NCBI GenBank assembly: GCA_021731345.1
Contig: JAKFXO010000003.1
Location: forward strand, 1 to 20,986
DNA from: Candidatus Peribacterales bacterium
GTDB taxonomy: Bacteria; Patescibacteriota; Gracilibacteria; Peribacterales; Peribacteraceae
Direction of reading: 5' to 3'
DNA length: 20,986 bases
The translations under genes and the position numbers were made by a program. The notes under the pieces are model-generated. The model made no database searches. It saw only the letters and a program-made list of their open reading frames with translations, and had not been told where the DNA came from. Numbering within the stretch: the stretch's first letter is position 1; each line of letters starts with the position of its first letter. This document shows, piece by piece, positions 1 to 7,185 of the stretch.

Positions 1-34
1 CTTTTCAAGGGTCTTAGAGGTCAGTTTCACTTGC

Positions 35-592
35 CTAGACGCACTTCTGAAGATCGACGTAAATCTCGTCTACAGGTCGTTTTGCACTGATTTCGGTCAC
101 TTTGCCGGCTACCTTGTAGGCTTCGATAACGGGCAATGTCTTACCCGTAAACGTACCCATCCGACGGCGAATAATGGCGGTATCGGCATCATCAGCCCTC
201 CCCTCCTGCGTAGCACGTCCCAAAATGCGCTTTTCAGCCTCATCAGCATCCAAGAGGAAGTGAATGCAGCGAAAATCACGTCCTGCAGCCATCATGACGG
301 CATCGAAGTCTTTCTTCTGAGCATCATCACGAGGAATGCCATCGAAGAGAATCTTTGTCGTCTTTGGACGCGCTGCGATGGCCGTAGCTACCACCTTCAT
401 GATGATCTCGTGTGGAACCAAGTGACCTTGGTCGATGTAGCTCTTCACCGTCGCTCCTAATTCTGAACCACTGCCGGCAATCTTGCGAAGCTCTCCACCT
501 GCCTCAAAAATGTCATAACCAAATTCTGCAGCAAGCTTCTTGGCCTGCGTGCCTTTGCCTGAACCTTGAATACCGAAAAAAACTAAATCCAT
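35..592 (-). CDS. adk: Adenylate kinase
   Basis: Interconverts 2 ADP with ATP and AMP in the cytoplasm. The 185-aa protein opens with a P-loop (GIQGSGKGTQ, residues 8-17). The AMP-site segment FDGIPRDDAQ near residue 83 corresponds to the family's DGFPR motif, with Phe replaced by Ile. The LID region (GRATQEGRADD) is short and has no zinc-binding cysteines, so this is the short-LID form. It lies 54 nt downstream of secY, the classic secY-adk order of spc operons, and probably shares its transcript. The start ATG at 590-592 has no Shine-Dalgarno sequence and no obvious C/U tract. The stop is TAG. Only 34 nt remain downstream in the window, so the next gene is unseen. Confidence 0.95.
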   Translation of the reverse strand: MDLVFFGIQGSGKGTQAKKLAAEFGYDIFEAGGELRKIAGSGSELGATVKSYIDQGHLVPHEIIMKVVATAIAARPKTTKILFDGIPRDDAQKKDFDAVMMAAGRDFRCIHFLLDADEAEKRILGRATQEGRADDADTAIIRRRMGTFTGKTLPVIEAYKVAGKVTEISAKRPVDEIYVDLQKCV

Positions 593-646
593 GTGTGCAT
601 CGTAGCAAACAACGTGAAAAAAACCGCGGCGAAGTAGATCTTTCCA

Positions 647-1927
647 CTAAACAAGCTTCTCGTAGTCGTGCACGAGGAGCTGCGCGTTGACCTGACGAAT
701 GAGCTCAAGCACGACACCCACGATGATGATGAGACCGGAACCGGAGATGATGAGGTCCTGGCTTGCGAGTGTGGAGTAGCGTGTGAAGATGAGTGGCACG
801 ATAGCGACGATACCGAGAAACACACCACCCCACAGGTTGAGGCGGTTACTGATTTTCTCAAGCATCTTGGCAGTCTCACGACCCGGACGAACTCCAGGGA
901 TAAAGCCGCCGCGCTTCTGAATGCTCTCAGCAAGGTCATCAGGCTTAAACGTCACGGAGACGTAGAAGTAGGTGAAGGCGATAACGAGGAGGAAGTAGAG
1001 CGACATGTACAGAATGCTCGGTGTCTGGGAGTTGAGGTTAAGCTGGATGAAACTGACGACACCTGCAAAGCGCGGAGCAGTCTGCAAGAACTGAGCGATG
1101 ATGCCCGGGAACGTGATCAAAGAGATTGCGAAGATGATTGGCACCATGCCTGCCTGGTTGAGGCGGATTGGAATATTTGCCTTCACGCCACGGCCTGCGC
1201 CTTGGTTAGCGTACGTAATAGGAATAGCGCGATGTGCATCCGTAAAGAGAACGACTGCCACAAGCATGGCAAGCGACACGATGACAAAGAGGTAGAAAGC
1301 GGAGATCTTGTCCTGACCAGATGCGAACATCGTGCTCAGTGTGCGTGGCATTCCGGCGACGATGCCCGTGAAGATGAGGAGTGAAATACCGTTTCCAATT
1401 CCCTTCTCCGTAATGAGCTCACCGAGCCACATGACGAACACACATCCGACCGATACGTAGAGCATCGGGAGGAGAACGTGTGGGAACGTCATTGGTACGA
1501 TGTTGCCGCTTCCACCTTGGTTGAGGAGGATGAGGAAACCGTAGCTCTGCATGAATGCGAGAACGATGCTCATCCAACGTGTGTAGGTGTTGATCTTCTG
1601 CTGACCCTGTACGCCCTCTTTGCTGAGAGCTTCAAGACGCGGGAAGATCACCGTGCAAAGCTGCAAGATGATGGATGCGTTGATGTATGGCGAAAGACCG
1701 AGAAGCGCGATGGAGAAGTTCTGGACTGCACCACCGGTGAGAGCAGCGAAAATGCCAAGCGGGCCAGATGCGCTACCGTTTGCAAGGAACTGCTGAAGTA
1801 GTGCGCGATCAGCACCAGGGATGGTGATGTGCGACACTGCACGGAAAACAATGAGGATGAACAATGTGAACAGGATGCGCCTGCGCAAATCGTTCGACTG
1901 CCAGAGTTGCCTCAGGTACTGCAACAT
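647..1927 (-). CDS. secY: Protein translocase subunit SecY
   Basis: Channel subunit of the Sec translocon in the cytoplasmic membrane. The 426-aa length is normal for bacterial SecY. About ten hydrophobic segments are visible, the first being RRRILFTLFILIVFRAV. The family's N-terminal HITIPGAD-type segment, the GLSPYINASIILQL segment after TM2 and the basic cytoplasmic loop before QKRGGFIPGVRPG are all present. Its ATG lies one base after the rplO stop (TAA-T-ATG), so the two genes are almost certainly translationally coupled. No separate ribosome-binding site is seen. adk follows after 54 nt. Confidence 0.97.
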   Translation of the reverse strand: MLQYLRQLWQSNDLRRRILFTLFILIVFRAVSHITIPGADRALLQQFLANGSASGPLGIFAALTGGAVQNFSIALLGLSPYINASIILQLCTVIFPRLEALSKEGVQGQQKINTYTRWMSIVLAFMQSYGFLILLNQGGSGNIVPMTFPHVLLPMLYVSVGCVFVMWLGELITEKGIGNGISLLIFTGIVAGMPRTLSTMFASGQDKISAFYLFVIVSLAMLVAVVLFTDAHRAIPITYANQGAGRGVKANIPIRLNQAGMVPIIFAISLITFPGIIAQFLQTAPRFAGVVSFIQLNLNSQTPSILYMSLYFLLVIAFTYFYVSVTFKPDDLAESIQKRGGFIPGVRPGRETAKMLEKISNRLNLWGGVFLGIVAIVPLIFTRYSTLASQDLIISGSGLIIIVGVVLELIRQVNAQLLVHDYEKLV

Positions 1928-1928
1928 A

Positions 1929-2372
1929 TTAGGCGTTGACGATGGTTACGGAGCCGCCAGCTTTCTCCACAGCTGCTTTCGCGCTCTTGGATGCTGCGTT
2001 GACGGTGAGGGAGAGCTTCTTGGTGATGGTTCCACGTCCAAGGAGTTTGACCGGAGCTCTGCCGCTGATAACGCGGAGAGACTTCAGAGCTGCGAGATCG
2101 TATGACCCAGCCTGCAAACGCTTCTCCAAAATATCGAGGTTGAGTGGCTCCATGTTCACACGGCGCGGGTGGATGAATCCTCCGAGCTTTGGCTGACGGC
2201 GAATGAGTGGGGTCTGACCTCCTTCAAATCCGAGGCGGCGGCCTTTACCGACGCGGGACTGCTGACCTTTCGTTCCGCGACCAGCAGTGGTGCCGGAACC
2301 GGAGCCGTTACCACGCGCAACGCGATGACGCGTGTGCGTAGAACCTTTGTTTGGCTTGAGAGCGTGCAGCAT
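1929..2372 (-). CDS. rplO: 50S ribosomal protein L15
   Basis: Large-subunit protein that acts late in 50S assembly. The 147-aa protein has the typical Gly/Arg-rich N-terminus (GSGSGTTAGRGTKGQQSR), then GFEGGQTPLIRRQPKLGGF and a C-terminal globular part ending in VTIVNA. In most bacteria it follows rpsE-rpmD. Here it is separated from rpsE by about 1.9 kb holding three unrelated genes, so it must start its own transcription unit (rplO-secY-adk) or depend on long antisense read-through. The ATG is preceded by GTCTTTCCC with no Shine-Dalgarno sequence, which fits the C/U-rich leaders elsewhere in this window. Confidence 0.96.
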   Translation of the reverse strand: MLHALKPNKGSTHTRHRVARGNGSGSGTTAGRGTKGQQSRVGKGRRLGFEGGQTPLIRRQPKLGGFIHPRRVNMEPLNLDILEKRLQAGSYDLAALKSLRVISGRAPVKLLGRGTITKKLSLTVNAASKSAKAAVEKAGGSVTIVNA

Positions 2373-2772
2373 GGGAAAGACGGTACGAAATGAATCCGGT
2401 CTGGAGAGCGAACAGATGACACTCTACCAGTGCGGGCAGGGAGATTACAGGGAAAAATGGCGAGTGGCTAGAGATCAGCAGCTGGTTTTTGTCGTGAGGC
2501 TGAAGGAAGACTTTTTGGCTTTCAAAAGCCTTTATCGAAGCTTTGAATGGCACGCTCTTGATTTTGAGAAGAGGACATTGCACCATGTGTTCGTGACCAA
2601 AGCCCTGTCCCTTACGCTTACCCAAAACCTCCTGCTTACGGCGGGAAGGCGGCTGGCTGCGTAAACGGATCTCAGGATAATCCGAAGCAGAGCCCCCTTC
2701 CCACGCGGGGTCGGCTTTCTCATACACGAGAACGCTGGCGATTTTTTTATTTTCCTCTCTCCCCCTACACCC
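2373..2772. other. 400-nt divergent intergenic region between rplO and the 163-aa gene
   Basis: No gene can be supported here, although frames on both strands are open over long stretches. It must contain the start signals of rplO-secY-adk (minus) and of the 163-aa gene (plus). A possible minus-strand -10 (TGTAAT, complement of 2444-2449) has no good -35. A small hairpin, GGCTTT-CA-AAAGCC, lies at 2517-2530. A T-rich then C/U-rich tract (2741-2772) runs directly into the plus-strand ATG. One 60-nt sample (2521-2580) is 40% G+C by hand count, lower than the operon. rpmD (L30) would be expected here in most bacteria but is not recognisable. Confidence 0.6.
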
Positions 2773-3264
2773 ATGAACTCCACCTTCGCACCACAGCCAC
2801 ATGAAATCAGAAGTTATCTCACGTACGACCAGACGCTGATTACGAGTAACGACACACAGCAATTTTTGCATGAAAGTGAACGACGTCAGAATTCAGTGAA
2901 CGAAGCTACATCGGCAGCAACCGTTGATCGCATCTGCCGTAATTGCGGCAGAGAATTGGCAAGTATCACCCAGGATGTCTGCAGCAACAGCCGTGCCTGC
3001 GAAGAACGTGCAACGTTCGCCATGCCGCGTTTGCGAGCGGAGCAAAGCGATATGGACTGGTCGGTATCAATGTTTGAGCAATACGTACACGATCCGCGTA
3101 CGCAGATCGTCATGGACCGCCATGATCCACAAGAACCCGAGCGCACGAAAGCTCCTAATCTCATCAGTGTCATGCGCGCCATCGCTGCGGGCGTTATTCA
3201 AGAGATAGACGAGCATACGAGGCTGCGCGCACGTCGTTTCTGCGATGACATGCATGGTGTGTAG
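2773..3264 (+). CDS. Hypothetical protein with a Cys-rich, possibly zinc-binding centre
   Basis: I do not recognise this 163-aa protein. The first half is polar. Residues about 54-78 contain CRNCG followed 12 residues later by CSNSRACEE (Cys-x2-Cys and Cys-x5-Cys), a spacing that could bind one zinc. The C-terminal third is helical-looking and charged (ISVMRAIAAGVIQEIDEHTRLRARRF). There is no signal peptide or membrane segment. The start is supported by a strong C/U tract ending in CCTACACCC-ATG, the same leader type used by confident genes here. It is followed 70 nt later, on the same strand, by the ACT-domain gene. The gene is probably real, but its function is unknown. Confidence 0.6.
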   Translation: MNSTFAPQPHEIRSYLTYDQTLITSNDTQQFLHESERRQNSVNEATSAATVDRICRNCGRELASITQDVCSNSRACEERATFAMPRLRAEQSDMDWSVSMFEQYVHDPRTQIVMDRHDPQEPERTKAPNLISVMRAIAAGVIQEIDEHTRLRARRFCDDMHGV

Positions 3265-3286
3265 ACCATTGTTAAGAACAGATGCC

Positions 3287-3317
3287 TTGACATTCCCGCG
3301 CCCAAGAGCAGGATATC
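3287..3317 (+). promoter_or_regulatory. Candidate promoter for the ACT-domain gene
   Basis: A perfect -35 hexamer TTGACA (3287-3292) is followed after 19 nt by GATATC (3312-3317), a weak 3/6 match to TATAAT. It lies in the 70-nt gap before the ACT gene, and a start near 3324 would leave a leader of only about 10 nt. The poor -10 and long spacer make this tentative. Confidence 0.3.
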
Positions 3318-3334
3318 TGCCACTGTTTTCCCTC

Positions 3335-3715
3335 ATGGAAATCGCTCTCCAAATCAACGTCGGAGTACTCAATAGCCCAGGCTCGCTTGCACGCATGTCA
3401 GACATGCTCCGCGCAGCCGACGTGAACGTAGAAGCTCTCTTTTGTACGGATGGCGAGAAAGAATCGGTGGTGCATCTCATTGTCGACGATGTCGAAACTG
3501 CAAAAATGGTTCTGCGCGACATTGGCACTATCAGCACGACGGAAGTTCTCGCCATCCAAATCAAGAATAAGCCAGGTGCCATCGCGCACATCGCTCGTAT
3601 GTGCGCCGGAGCCAAGATCAATATTCACCATATCTATGCAACATCGCTCGGCAAAGAAGCGATGTGCTATCTCGCAGTCGACGATGTTGAGACTGCAAAA
3701 AAGGTTCTGAAATAA
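3335..3715 (+). CDS. Tandem ACT-domain protein (stand-alone regulatory type)
   Basis: The 126-aa protein is built from two ACT modules, residues about 1-62 and 63-126. Each has the beta-alpha-beta pattern with a turn of the form N(S/K)PG (LNSPGSLARMSDML and NKPGAIAHIARMC). ACT pairs usually bind amino acids and regulate metabolic enzymes, but no catalytic domain is attached here, so ligand and partner are unknown. Both modules end in the same VDDVETAK phrase. I chose ATG 3335 over upstream in-frame starts because the protein then begins at the first ACT strand (MEIALQINV) and is preceded by GTTTTCCCTC. It converges on the DJ-1 gene with one base between the stop codons. Confidence 0.8.
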   Translation: MEIALQINVGVLNSPGSLARMSDMLRAADVNVEALFCTDGEKESVVHLIVDDVETAKMVLRDIGTISTTEVLAIQIKNKPGAIAHIARMCAGAKINIHHIYATSLGKEAMCYLAVDDVETAKKVLK

Positions 3716-3716
3716 T

Positions 3717-4238
3717 CTACGAGGCCGCCAGTGCAGCGAATGTTGTGCCGAACTCTGCTGCAGCTTCAGGGCCATTTCCGGTAACGATCAGTCCGTCGAC
3801 GACAACCGGTACATCAGCATAAAAAGCTCCGCAACGCTCTAGAAGATCGATTTGCGTGCCTTTTCCGTCATCCCAGACAGTCGCTTTGCGATCTTTCAGC
3901 ACTCCCCCTTTACCAAGAATAGTAGGAGCAATGCAGATGGCACCGAGCGGTTTACCGGAACGTACGATAGAACGAGTGAGATGCTGAGCGATGGCATCAT
4001 CTGCCATGGCAACAGCCCCCGGTCCGCCGATGAAGCAGACACGGTCAAAATTACCGAGGTCGATCTCTTCAAATCCGTAGAGAGCTTCTTCGGTTGATCC
4101 AAATTTTCCCGTGCATGAACCTTTTTTGTCACTCGCTAGTTCTACGGAAAAGCCCGCTTTTATGAGTGCATCACGAACGGCCGCAAGTTCTTTATCCTGA
4201 AAGCCACTACGAGCGATGATGAGGAGTGCCTTTTTCAT
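3717..4238 (-). CDS. DJ-1/PfpI family protein
   Basis: This 173-aa protein has the Class I glutamine-amidotransferase-like fold shared by DJ-1, PfpI and related hydrolases or deglycases. The nucleophile-elbow motif AICIAPTIL puts the reactive cysteine at residue 102, in place of the more common AICHGP. The acidic partner expected near residue 18 fits Glu17 (FQDKELA). The segment GVLKDRKATVW is also typical. The substrate cannot be told: glyoxalase-like, protease and chaperone roles have all been proposed in this family. I start at ATG 4238 (MKKALLII), not the longer frame, because it begins the first beta strand. It lies 53 nt after rpsE on the same strand and could be read through from the ribosomal operon. 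Confidence 0.85.
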   Translation of the reverse strand: MKKALLIIARSGFQDKELAAVRDALIKAGFSVELASDKKGSCTGKFGSTEEALYGFEEIDLGNFDRVCFIGGPGAVAMADDAIAQHLTRSIVRSGKPLGAICIAPTILGKGGVLKDRKATVWDDGKGTQIDLLERCGAFYADVPVVVDGLIVTGNGPEAAAEFGTTFAALAAS

Positions 4239-4291
4239 GCAAAGAGTATGACGAAAGAGGGTATCGAGAGCACGCAGGTTCAAAGGACAAA

Positions 4292-4966
4292 TTAGCCCTT
4301 CGGTCCCTGTCCCATCTCTTTGATGTCCTTCGGGGTAGCCTTCACTTCCTTGATCGGAAGATTTGGACCCTCTGGAATGTGGATACCGAGCTCAGCTGCG
4401 GTCTTGCCAGACACTCCGACTGCGGAGGCTGCGGCTGCTGGAGCTTTATCCGTGATCTTTGCGATGCGGCTTCCACGAAGCATCTTGAGAGCTTTCATGG
4501 CTGCCTGAGCGTTGACGAGTTTGTTACCCGTGCCGAAGCGCTTTGCGAGGACATCTTTAATACCTGCGAGATCAAGCACGATACGAAGCGGACCTCCGGA
4601 AATGTTACCGGTTCCTTTGCTTGCAGGCATCAGACGAAGCCTTGCTGCTTTGTGCTTCACGTTAACCTCATGTGGGATCGTGCTGCCCTTGATCGGGATG
4701 ATGATCATTCCGCGCTTTGCATCGCGCTGAGCCTTTTGCACAGCCATCTGTACTTCCGTAGCCTTACCAGTACCGAGTCCAACTTTACCCTTACGGTTAC
4801 CAAGAACCACGACAGCACGGAAACGCATACGGCGACCTCCTTTCACGACGCGTGTAACGCGATCGATAGCGAGAGTGACGTCTTCGTATTCGCTTGGCTC
4901 ACGACGGTCATTGCGACGGTCAGAGCGCTTGCGGTCCGGGCGAGTATTGGTAGTCTTGGCAGTCAT
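4292..4966 (-). CDS. rpsE: 30S ribosomal protein S5
   Basis: Small-subunit protein at the mRNA entry/decoding side. The dsRNA-binding-like part (VTRVVKGGRRMRFRAVVVLG), the TIPHEV segment and the C-terminal PASKGTGNISGG/LAGIKDVLAKRFG region are clear. At 224 aa it is longer than the usual roughly 165, with a charged N-terminal extension of about 25 residues and a C-terminal tail (IPEGPNLPIKEVKATPKD...). It is the last ribosomal gene of the unbroken cluster, since rpmD and rplO do not follow. The ATG is preceded by TTTCTTCCTCCGATTC with no Shine-Dalgarno sequence. The rplR stop lies 24 nt upstream. Confidence 0.96.
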   Translation of the reverse strand: MTAKTTNTRPDRKRSDRRNDRREPSEYEDVTLAIDRVTRVVKGGRRMRFRAVVVLGNRKGKVGLGTGKATEVQMAVQKAQRDAKRGMIIIPIKGSTIPHEVNVKHKAARLRLMPASKGTGNISGGPLRIVLDLAGIKDVLAKRFGTGNKLVNAQAAMKALKMLRGSRIAKITDKAPAAAASAVGVSGKTAAELGIHIPEGPNLPIKEVKATPKDIKEMGQGPKG

Positions 4967-4990
4967 GAATCGGAGGAAGAAATCGGGTGA

Positions 4991-5326
4991 TTAGAATGCG
5001 AGTCCTGCTTCACGGGCGGCATCGGCGAGAGCCTTGACGCGTCCGTGGTATTTGCGACCGTTACGATCGAAGACAACAGTGGTGATCTTGAGATCCTTAG
5101 CCTTCTTGGCGATGTCCTGTCCTACCTTCACTGCAGCGGCGATGTTCTTGCCCTTCGCGGAGACTGCGTGAGCAATCGTCTTGCCTGCCGTATCGTCGAT
5201 GAGCTGTACGGAGACTTTCATCAGAGACACAGTGACGGAGAGACGTGGGCGCACAGCGGTACCGCTCACTTTTGCGCGGATGCGGCGCTTACGGCTGGCC
5301 TTAAGGGAAAGTTTGGTGGGACGCAT
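4991..5326 (-). CDS. rplR: 50S ribosomal protein L18
   Basis: 5S-rRNA-binding protein of the central protuberance, together with L5. The 111-aa length is normal. The basic N-terminus (SRKRRIRAKVSGTAVRPRLSV) and the C-terminal FDRNGRKYHGRVKALADAAREAGLAF segment identify it. It sits between rplF and rpsE as in the standard spc order. The upstream leader is TAA-TCTTTCTCTC followed by TAGAATCTC-ATG, giving a C/U-rich stretch and no Shine-Dalgarno sequence. Confidence 0.95.
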   Translation of the reverse strand: MRPTKLSLKASRKRRIRAKVSGTAVRPRLSVTVSLMKVSVQLIDDTAGKTIAHAVSAKGKNIAAAVKVGQDIAKKAKDLKITTVVFDRNGRKYHGRVKALADAAREAGLAF

Positions 5327-5345
5327 GAGATTCTAGAGAGAAAGA

Positions 5346-5906
5346 TTACGCGGCTGCGCCTTTAGCGGCGGCTGCCTTACCTGGCTTACGGCGGACAACT
5401 TCATCCGTGTAACGAATACCCTTACCCTTATATGGCTCAGGTGGGCGAAGGGAGCGGAGATCAGCTGCAACCTGACCGACAAGCTGCTTGTCGATACCTT
5501 TGATGGTGAGGAGGTTCTTATTTTTCTCGTCCTGCACAACTTCAATGCCAGCAGGGAGAGCGAAGTCGACTGGGTGAGAGAACCCAAGACTGAGGTTCAG
5601 GATTTTGCCCTTTGGCATTGCCTTGTAACCCACTCCGACGATCTCAAGCTTGCGCTCGTGACCAGTCTCAACACCTTTGATCATGTTCACAAGGAGTGCA
5701 CGTGCAAGTCCGTGGCGTGCCTTCGCATCACCGTTTTCTTTCACACGCTTCACACGAAGCGTGGAACCTTCGACCTCAATCCCAACCTCTGGAAGGAGGG
5801 TGTAGGTGAGCTCGCCTTTCGGACCCTTCACATGCACGACGGAGCCCTTCACCTCAACGGTGATTCCCTGGGGGATGGCGATGGCTTTGGCTCCAATTCT
5901 AGACAT
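5346..5906 (-). CDS. rplF: 50S ribosomal protein L6
   Basis: Large-subunit protein near the GTPase-associated centre. The 186-aa protein begins MSRIGAKAIAIPQGITVEV and shows the duplicated L6 fold, with the signature LRPPEPYKGKGIRY near residue 150. The tail is Ala/Lys-rich. A longer frame runs to 5957 but overlaps rpsH and adds an un-L6-like Ser-rich leader, so ATG 5906 is preferred. That start is preceded by TCATCCTCTTCCCATCCC, entirely lacking a Shine-Dalgarno sequence but strongly C/U-rich. The codons that seem to encode the Ser-rich extension are this untranslated leader. Confidence 0.95.
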   Translation of the reverse strand: MSRIGAKAIAIPQGITVEVKGSVVHVKGPKGELTYTLLPEVGIEVEGSTLRVKRVKENGDAKARHGLARALLVNMIKGVETGHERKLEIVGVGYKAMPKGKILNLSLGFSHPVDFALPAGIEVVQDEKNKNLLTIKGIDKQLVGQVAADLRSLRPPEPYKGKGIRYTDEVVRRKPGKAAAAKGAAA

Positions 5907-5925
5907 GGGATGGGAAGAGGATGAC

Positions 5926-6312
5926 TTAGGAGATAGTGCAGAGGAATTCGCCGCCAAGGTTCTTTTCGCGGGCTTCTTTTCCGGTCATAAGACCGTTTGA
6001 TGTCGAGATGATGGCGATAGCAGCTCCGTGGAGAAGTGCGCGGATCTCAGTAGCTCCGACGTACTTGCGTCCACCTGGAGTGGAAACGCGCTTGAGTTCA
6101 AGGGGGAGACGATCTGTGAGGAATGTCACGACAACTTCTTTCTGCGTTCCCTCGCCCTCGGTCGTCACGTTTGCGACGTAACCGTTGGTCTTGAGGAGCT
6201 GGCAGATGCCCTCTTTCATCTTGGACCACGGTGCGCGGCATTCGGTCCTACGACCGTGCTGTGCATTGCGGATGCGGGTGAGGAGATCGCCGATGGGATC
6301 AGTGACAGGCAT
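5926..6312 (-). CDS. rpsH: 30S ribosomal protein S8
   Basis: Central-domain 16S rRNA-binding protein and, in E. coli, the translational repressor of the spc operon. The 128-aa length is near-normal. It begins with MPVTDPIGDLLTRIRNA and ends with the typical ISTSNGLMTGKEAREKNLGGEFL region that carries the RNA-binding surface. The ATG follows the rpsN stop after 12 nt: TAA-TCCTCCTCAACC-ATG. The only motif is CCTCCTC, which matches the anti-Shine-Dalgarno core and not the Shine-Dalgarno sequence. Confidence 0.96.
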   Translation of the reverse strand: MPVTDPIGDLLTRIRNAQHGRRTECRAPWSKMKEGICQLLKTNGYVANVTTEGEGTQKEVVVTFLTDRLPLELKRVSTPGGRKYVGATEIRALLHGAAIAIISTSNGLMTGKEAREKNLGGEFLCTIS

Positions 6313-6324
6313 GGTTGAGGAGGA

Positions 6325-6549
6325 TTACCAGGAAGATTTTTTAACACCCGGGATGTCGCCATTCGTCGCGAGCTCACGGAAGCAGATGCGGCAGATGCCG
6401 AAGAAACGCATGTAGCCGCCTTTGCGGTGACAGAGTTTGCAACGGTTGTAGACACGAGTTGGGAACTTCGGCTTTTTCCCAGCAGCGCGAGACTTCGCGT
6501 GCTTCTCCTGTTTTTTCTGCCAGCTGATAACGATTGCGTCGCGTGCCAT
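6325..6549 (-). CDS. rpsN: 30S ribosomal protein S14, zinc-binding type
   Basis: Head protein of the 30S subunit. The 74-aa length and two intact Cys-x2-Cys pairs (CKLC and CRIC) mark the zinc-binding short form, and the C-terminus GVKKSSW is diagnostic. The N-terminus (MARDAIVISWQKKQEKHAK) is about ten residues longer than the usual 61-aa form. A 51-nt gap separates it from rplE. That gap is rich in C and U on the coding strand, ending TTTCCTCGACTTTCCCTCTCC-ATG, and is the longest such leader in the cluster. Confidence 0.96.
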   Translation of the reverse strand: MARDAIVISWQKKQEKHAKSRAAGKKPKFPTRVYNRCKLCHRKGGYMRFFGICRICFRELATNGDIPGVKKSSW

Positions 6550-6600
6550 GGAGAGGGAAAGTCGAGGAAAGGTTAGGGGTAAGGGAGTATCGCTTGTTTC

Positions 6601-7179
6601 TTATGCAGTTGCAACGTCGCCGGCCTTCTTCTGTGGGCGGCGGAACGGAACACCGATCTGCTTGAGCAGAGCGAGTCCGCGTTCGTCGGTACCTGCAGTC
6701 GTCGTGATCTGAATCTGCATACCAAAGATTTTGTTCGCCTCTGGTGGTGGCAGCTCAGGGAAGATGGACTGATCAACGATACCGATTGCGTAGTTACCGC
6801 GTCCGTCGAGCTGTGGCTTGAGGCCACGGAAGTCACGGATACGTGGGAGGACGTAGTTGAGGAGACGATCGAGGAAGTTGTACATGGCCTTCCCACGAAG
6901 TGTGACGACCATACCGACGACCATGTTCTCGCGGATGTTGAAGTTGCTGATGGAGAGGCGTGACTTGCGGATAGCCGGTTTCTGACCAGTGATCAGTGCA
7001 AGCTGCTCGGCGATGAAAGCCTGAATATCTTTGCTTCCGTACTTCTTCGTGGAGAGTCCGACGTTCACGATCACTTTCGTGATGCGTGGGAGAGCGTGGA
7101 CGTTCTTCTCGCCGAGCTCTTTCTTGAGAGCTTCTGCGATGTCCGTGCGGAGCCGTTTCTGGAGGGGGACGTACTTCAT
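6601..7179 (-). CDS. rplE: 50S ribosomal protein L5
   Basis: Binds 5S rRNA and contacts the P-site tRNA and S13. The 192-aa protein carries the L5 signatures ITKVIVNVGLS, KSRLSISNFNIRENMVVG, VTLRGKAMYNFLDRLL and DFRGLKPQLDGRGNYAIGI. The C-terminal QKKAGDVATA is a short extra tail. The ATG lies six nt after the rplX stop (TAA-ACCATC-ATG). The preceding GGCTCC is in the rplX coding end, with no Shine-Dalgarno sequence. Confidence 0.96.
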   Translation of the reverse strand: MKYVPLQKRLRTDIAEALKKELGEKNVHALPRITKVIVNVGLSTKKYGSKDIQAFIAEQLALITGQKPAIRKSRLSISNFNIRENMVVGMVVTLRGKAMYNFLDRLLNYVLPRIRDFRGLKPQLDGRGNYAIGIVDQSIFPELPPPEANKIFGMQIQITTTAGTDERGLALLKQIGVPFRRPQKKAGDVATA

Positions 7180-7185
7180 GATGGT

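Noticed and set aside
2578..2664. Minus-strand stretch in the rplO upstream region with LGKRKGQ...HEH spacing reminiscent of L30 (LGLRKLGQ...HE)
   Set aside because: Only a handful of residues match, about four residues are missing before LG, no start codon or stop fits, and it lies about 200 nt from rplO. Coincidence is more likely than an rpmD remnant.
2332..2664. 110-aa plus-strand ORF at the rplO 5' end
   Set aside because: It overlaps rplO, has no C/U leader, and its translation shows no domain or gene-like character.
5907..5957. Ser-rich N-terminal extension of L6
   Set aside because: It is encoded by the C/U-rich leader and overlaps rpsH. L6 homologues start at MSRIG.
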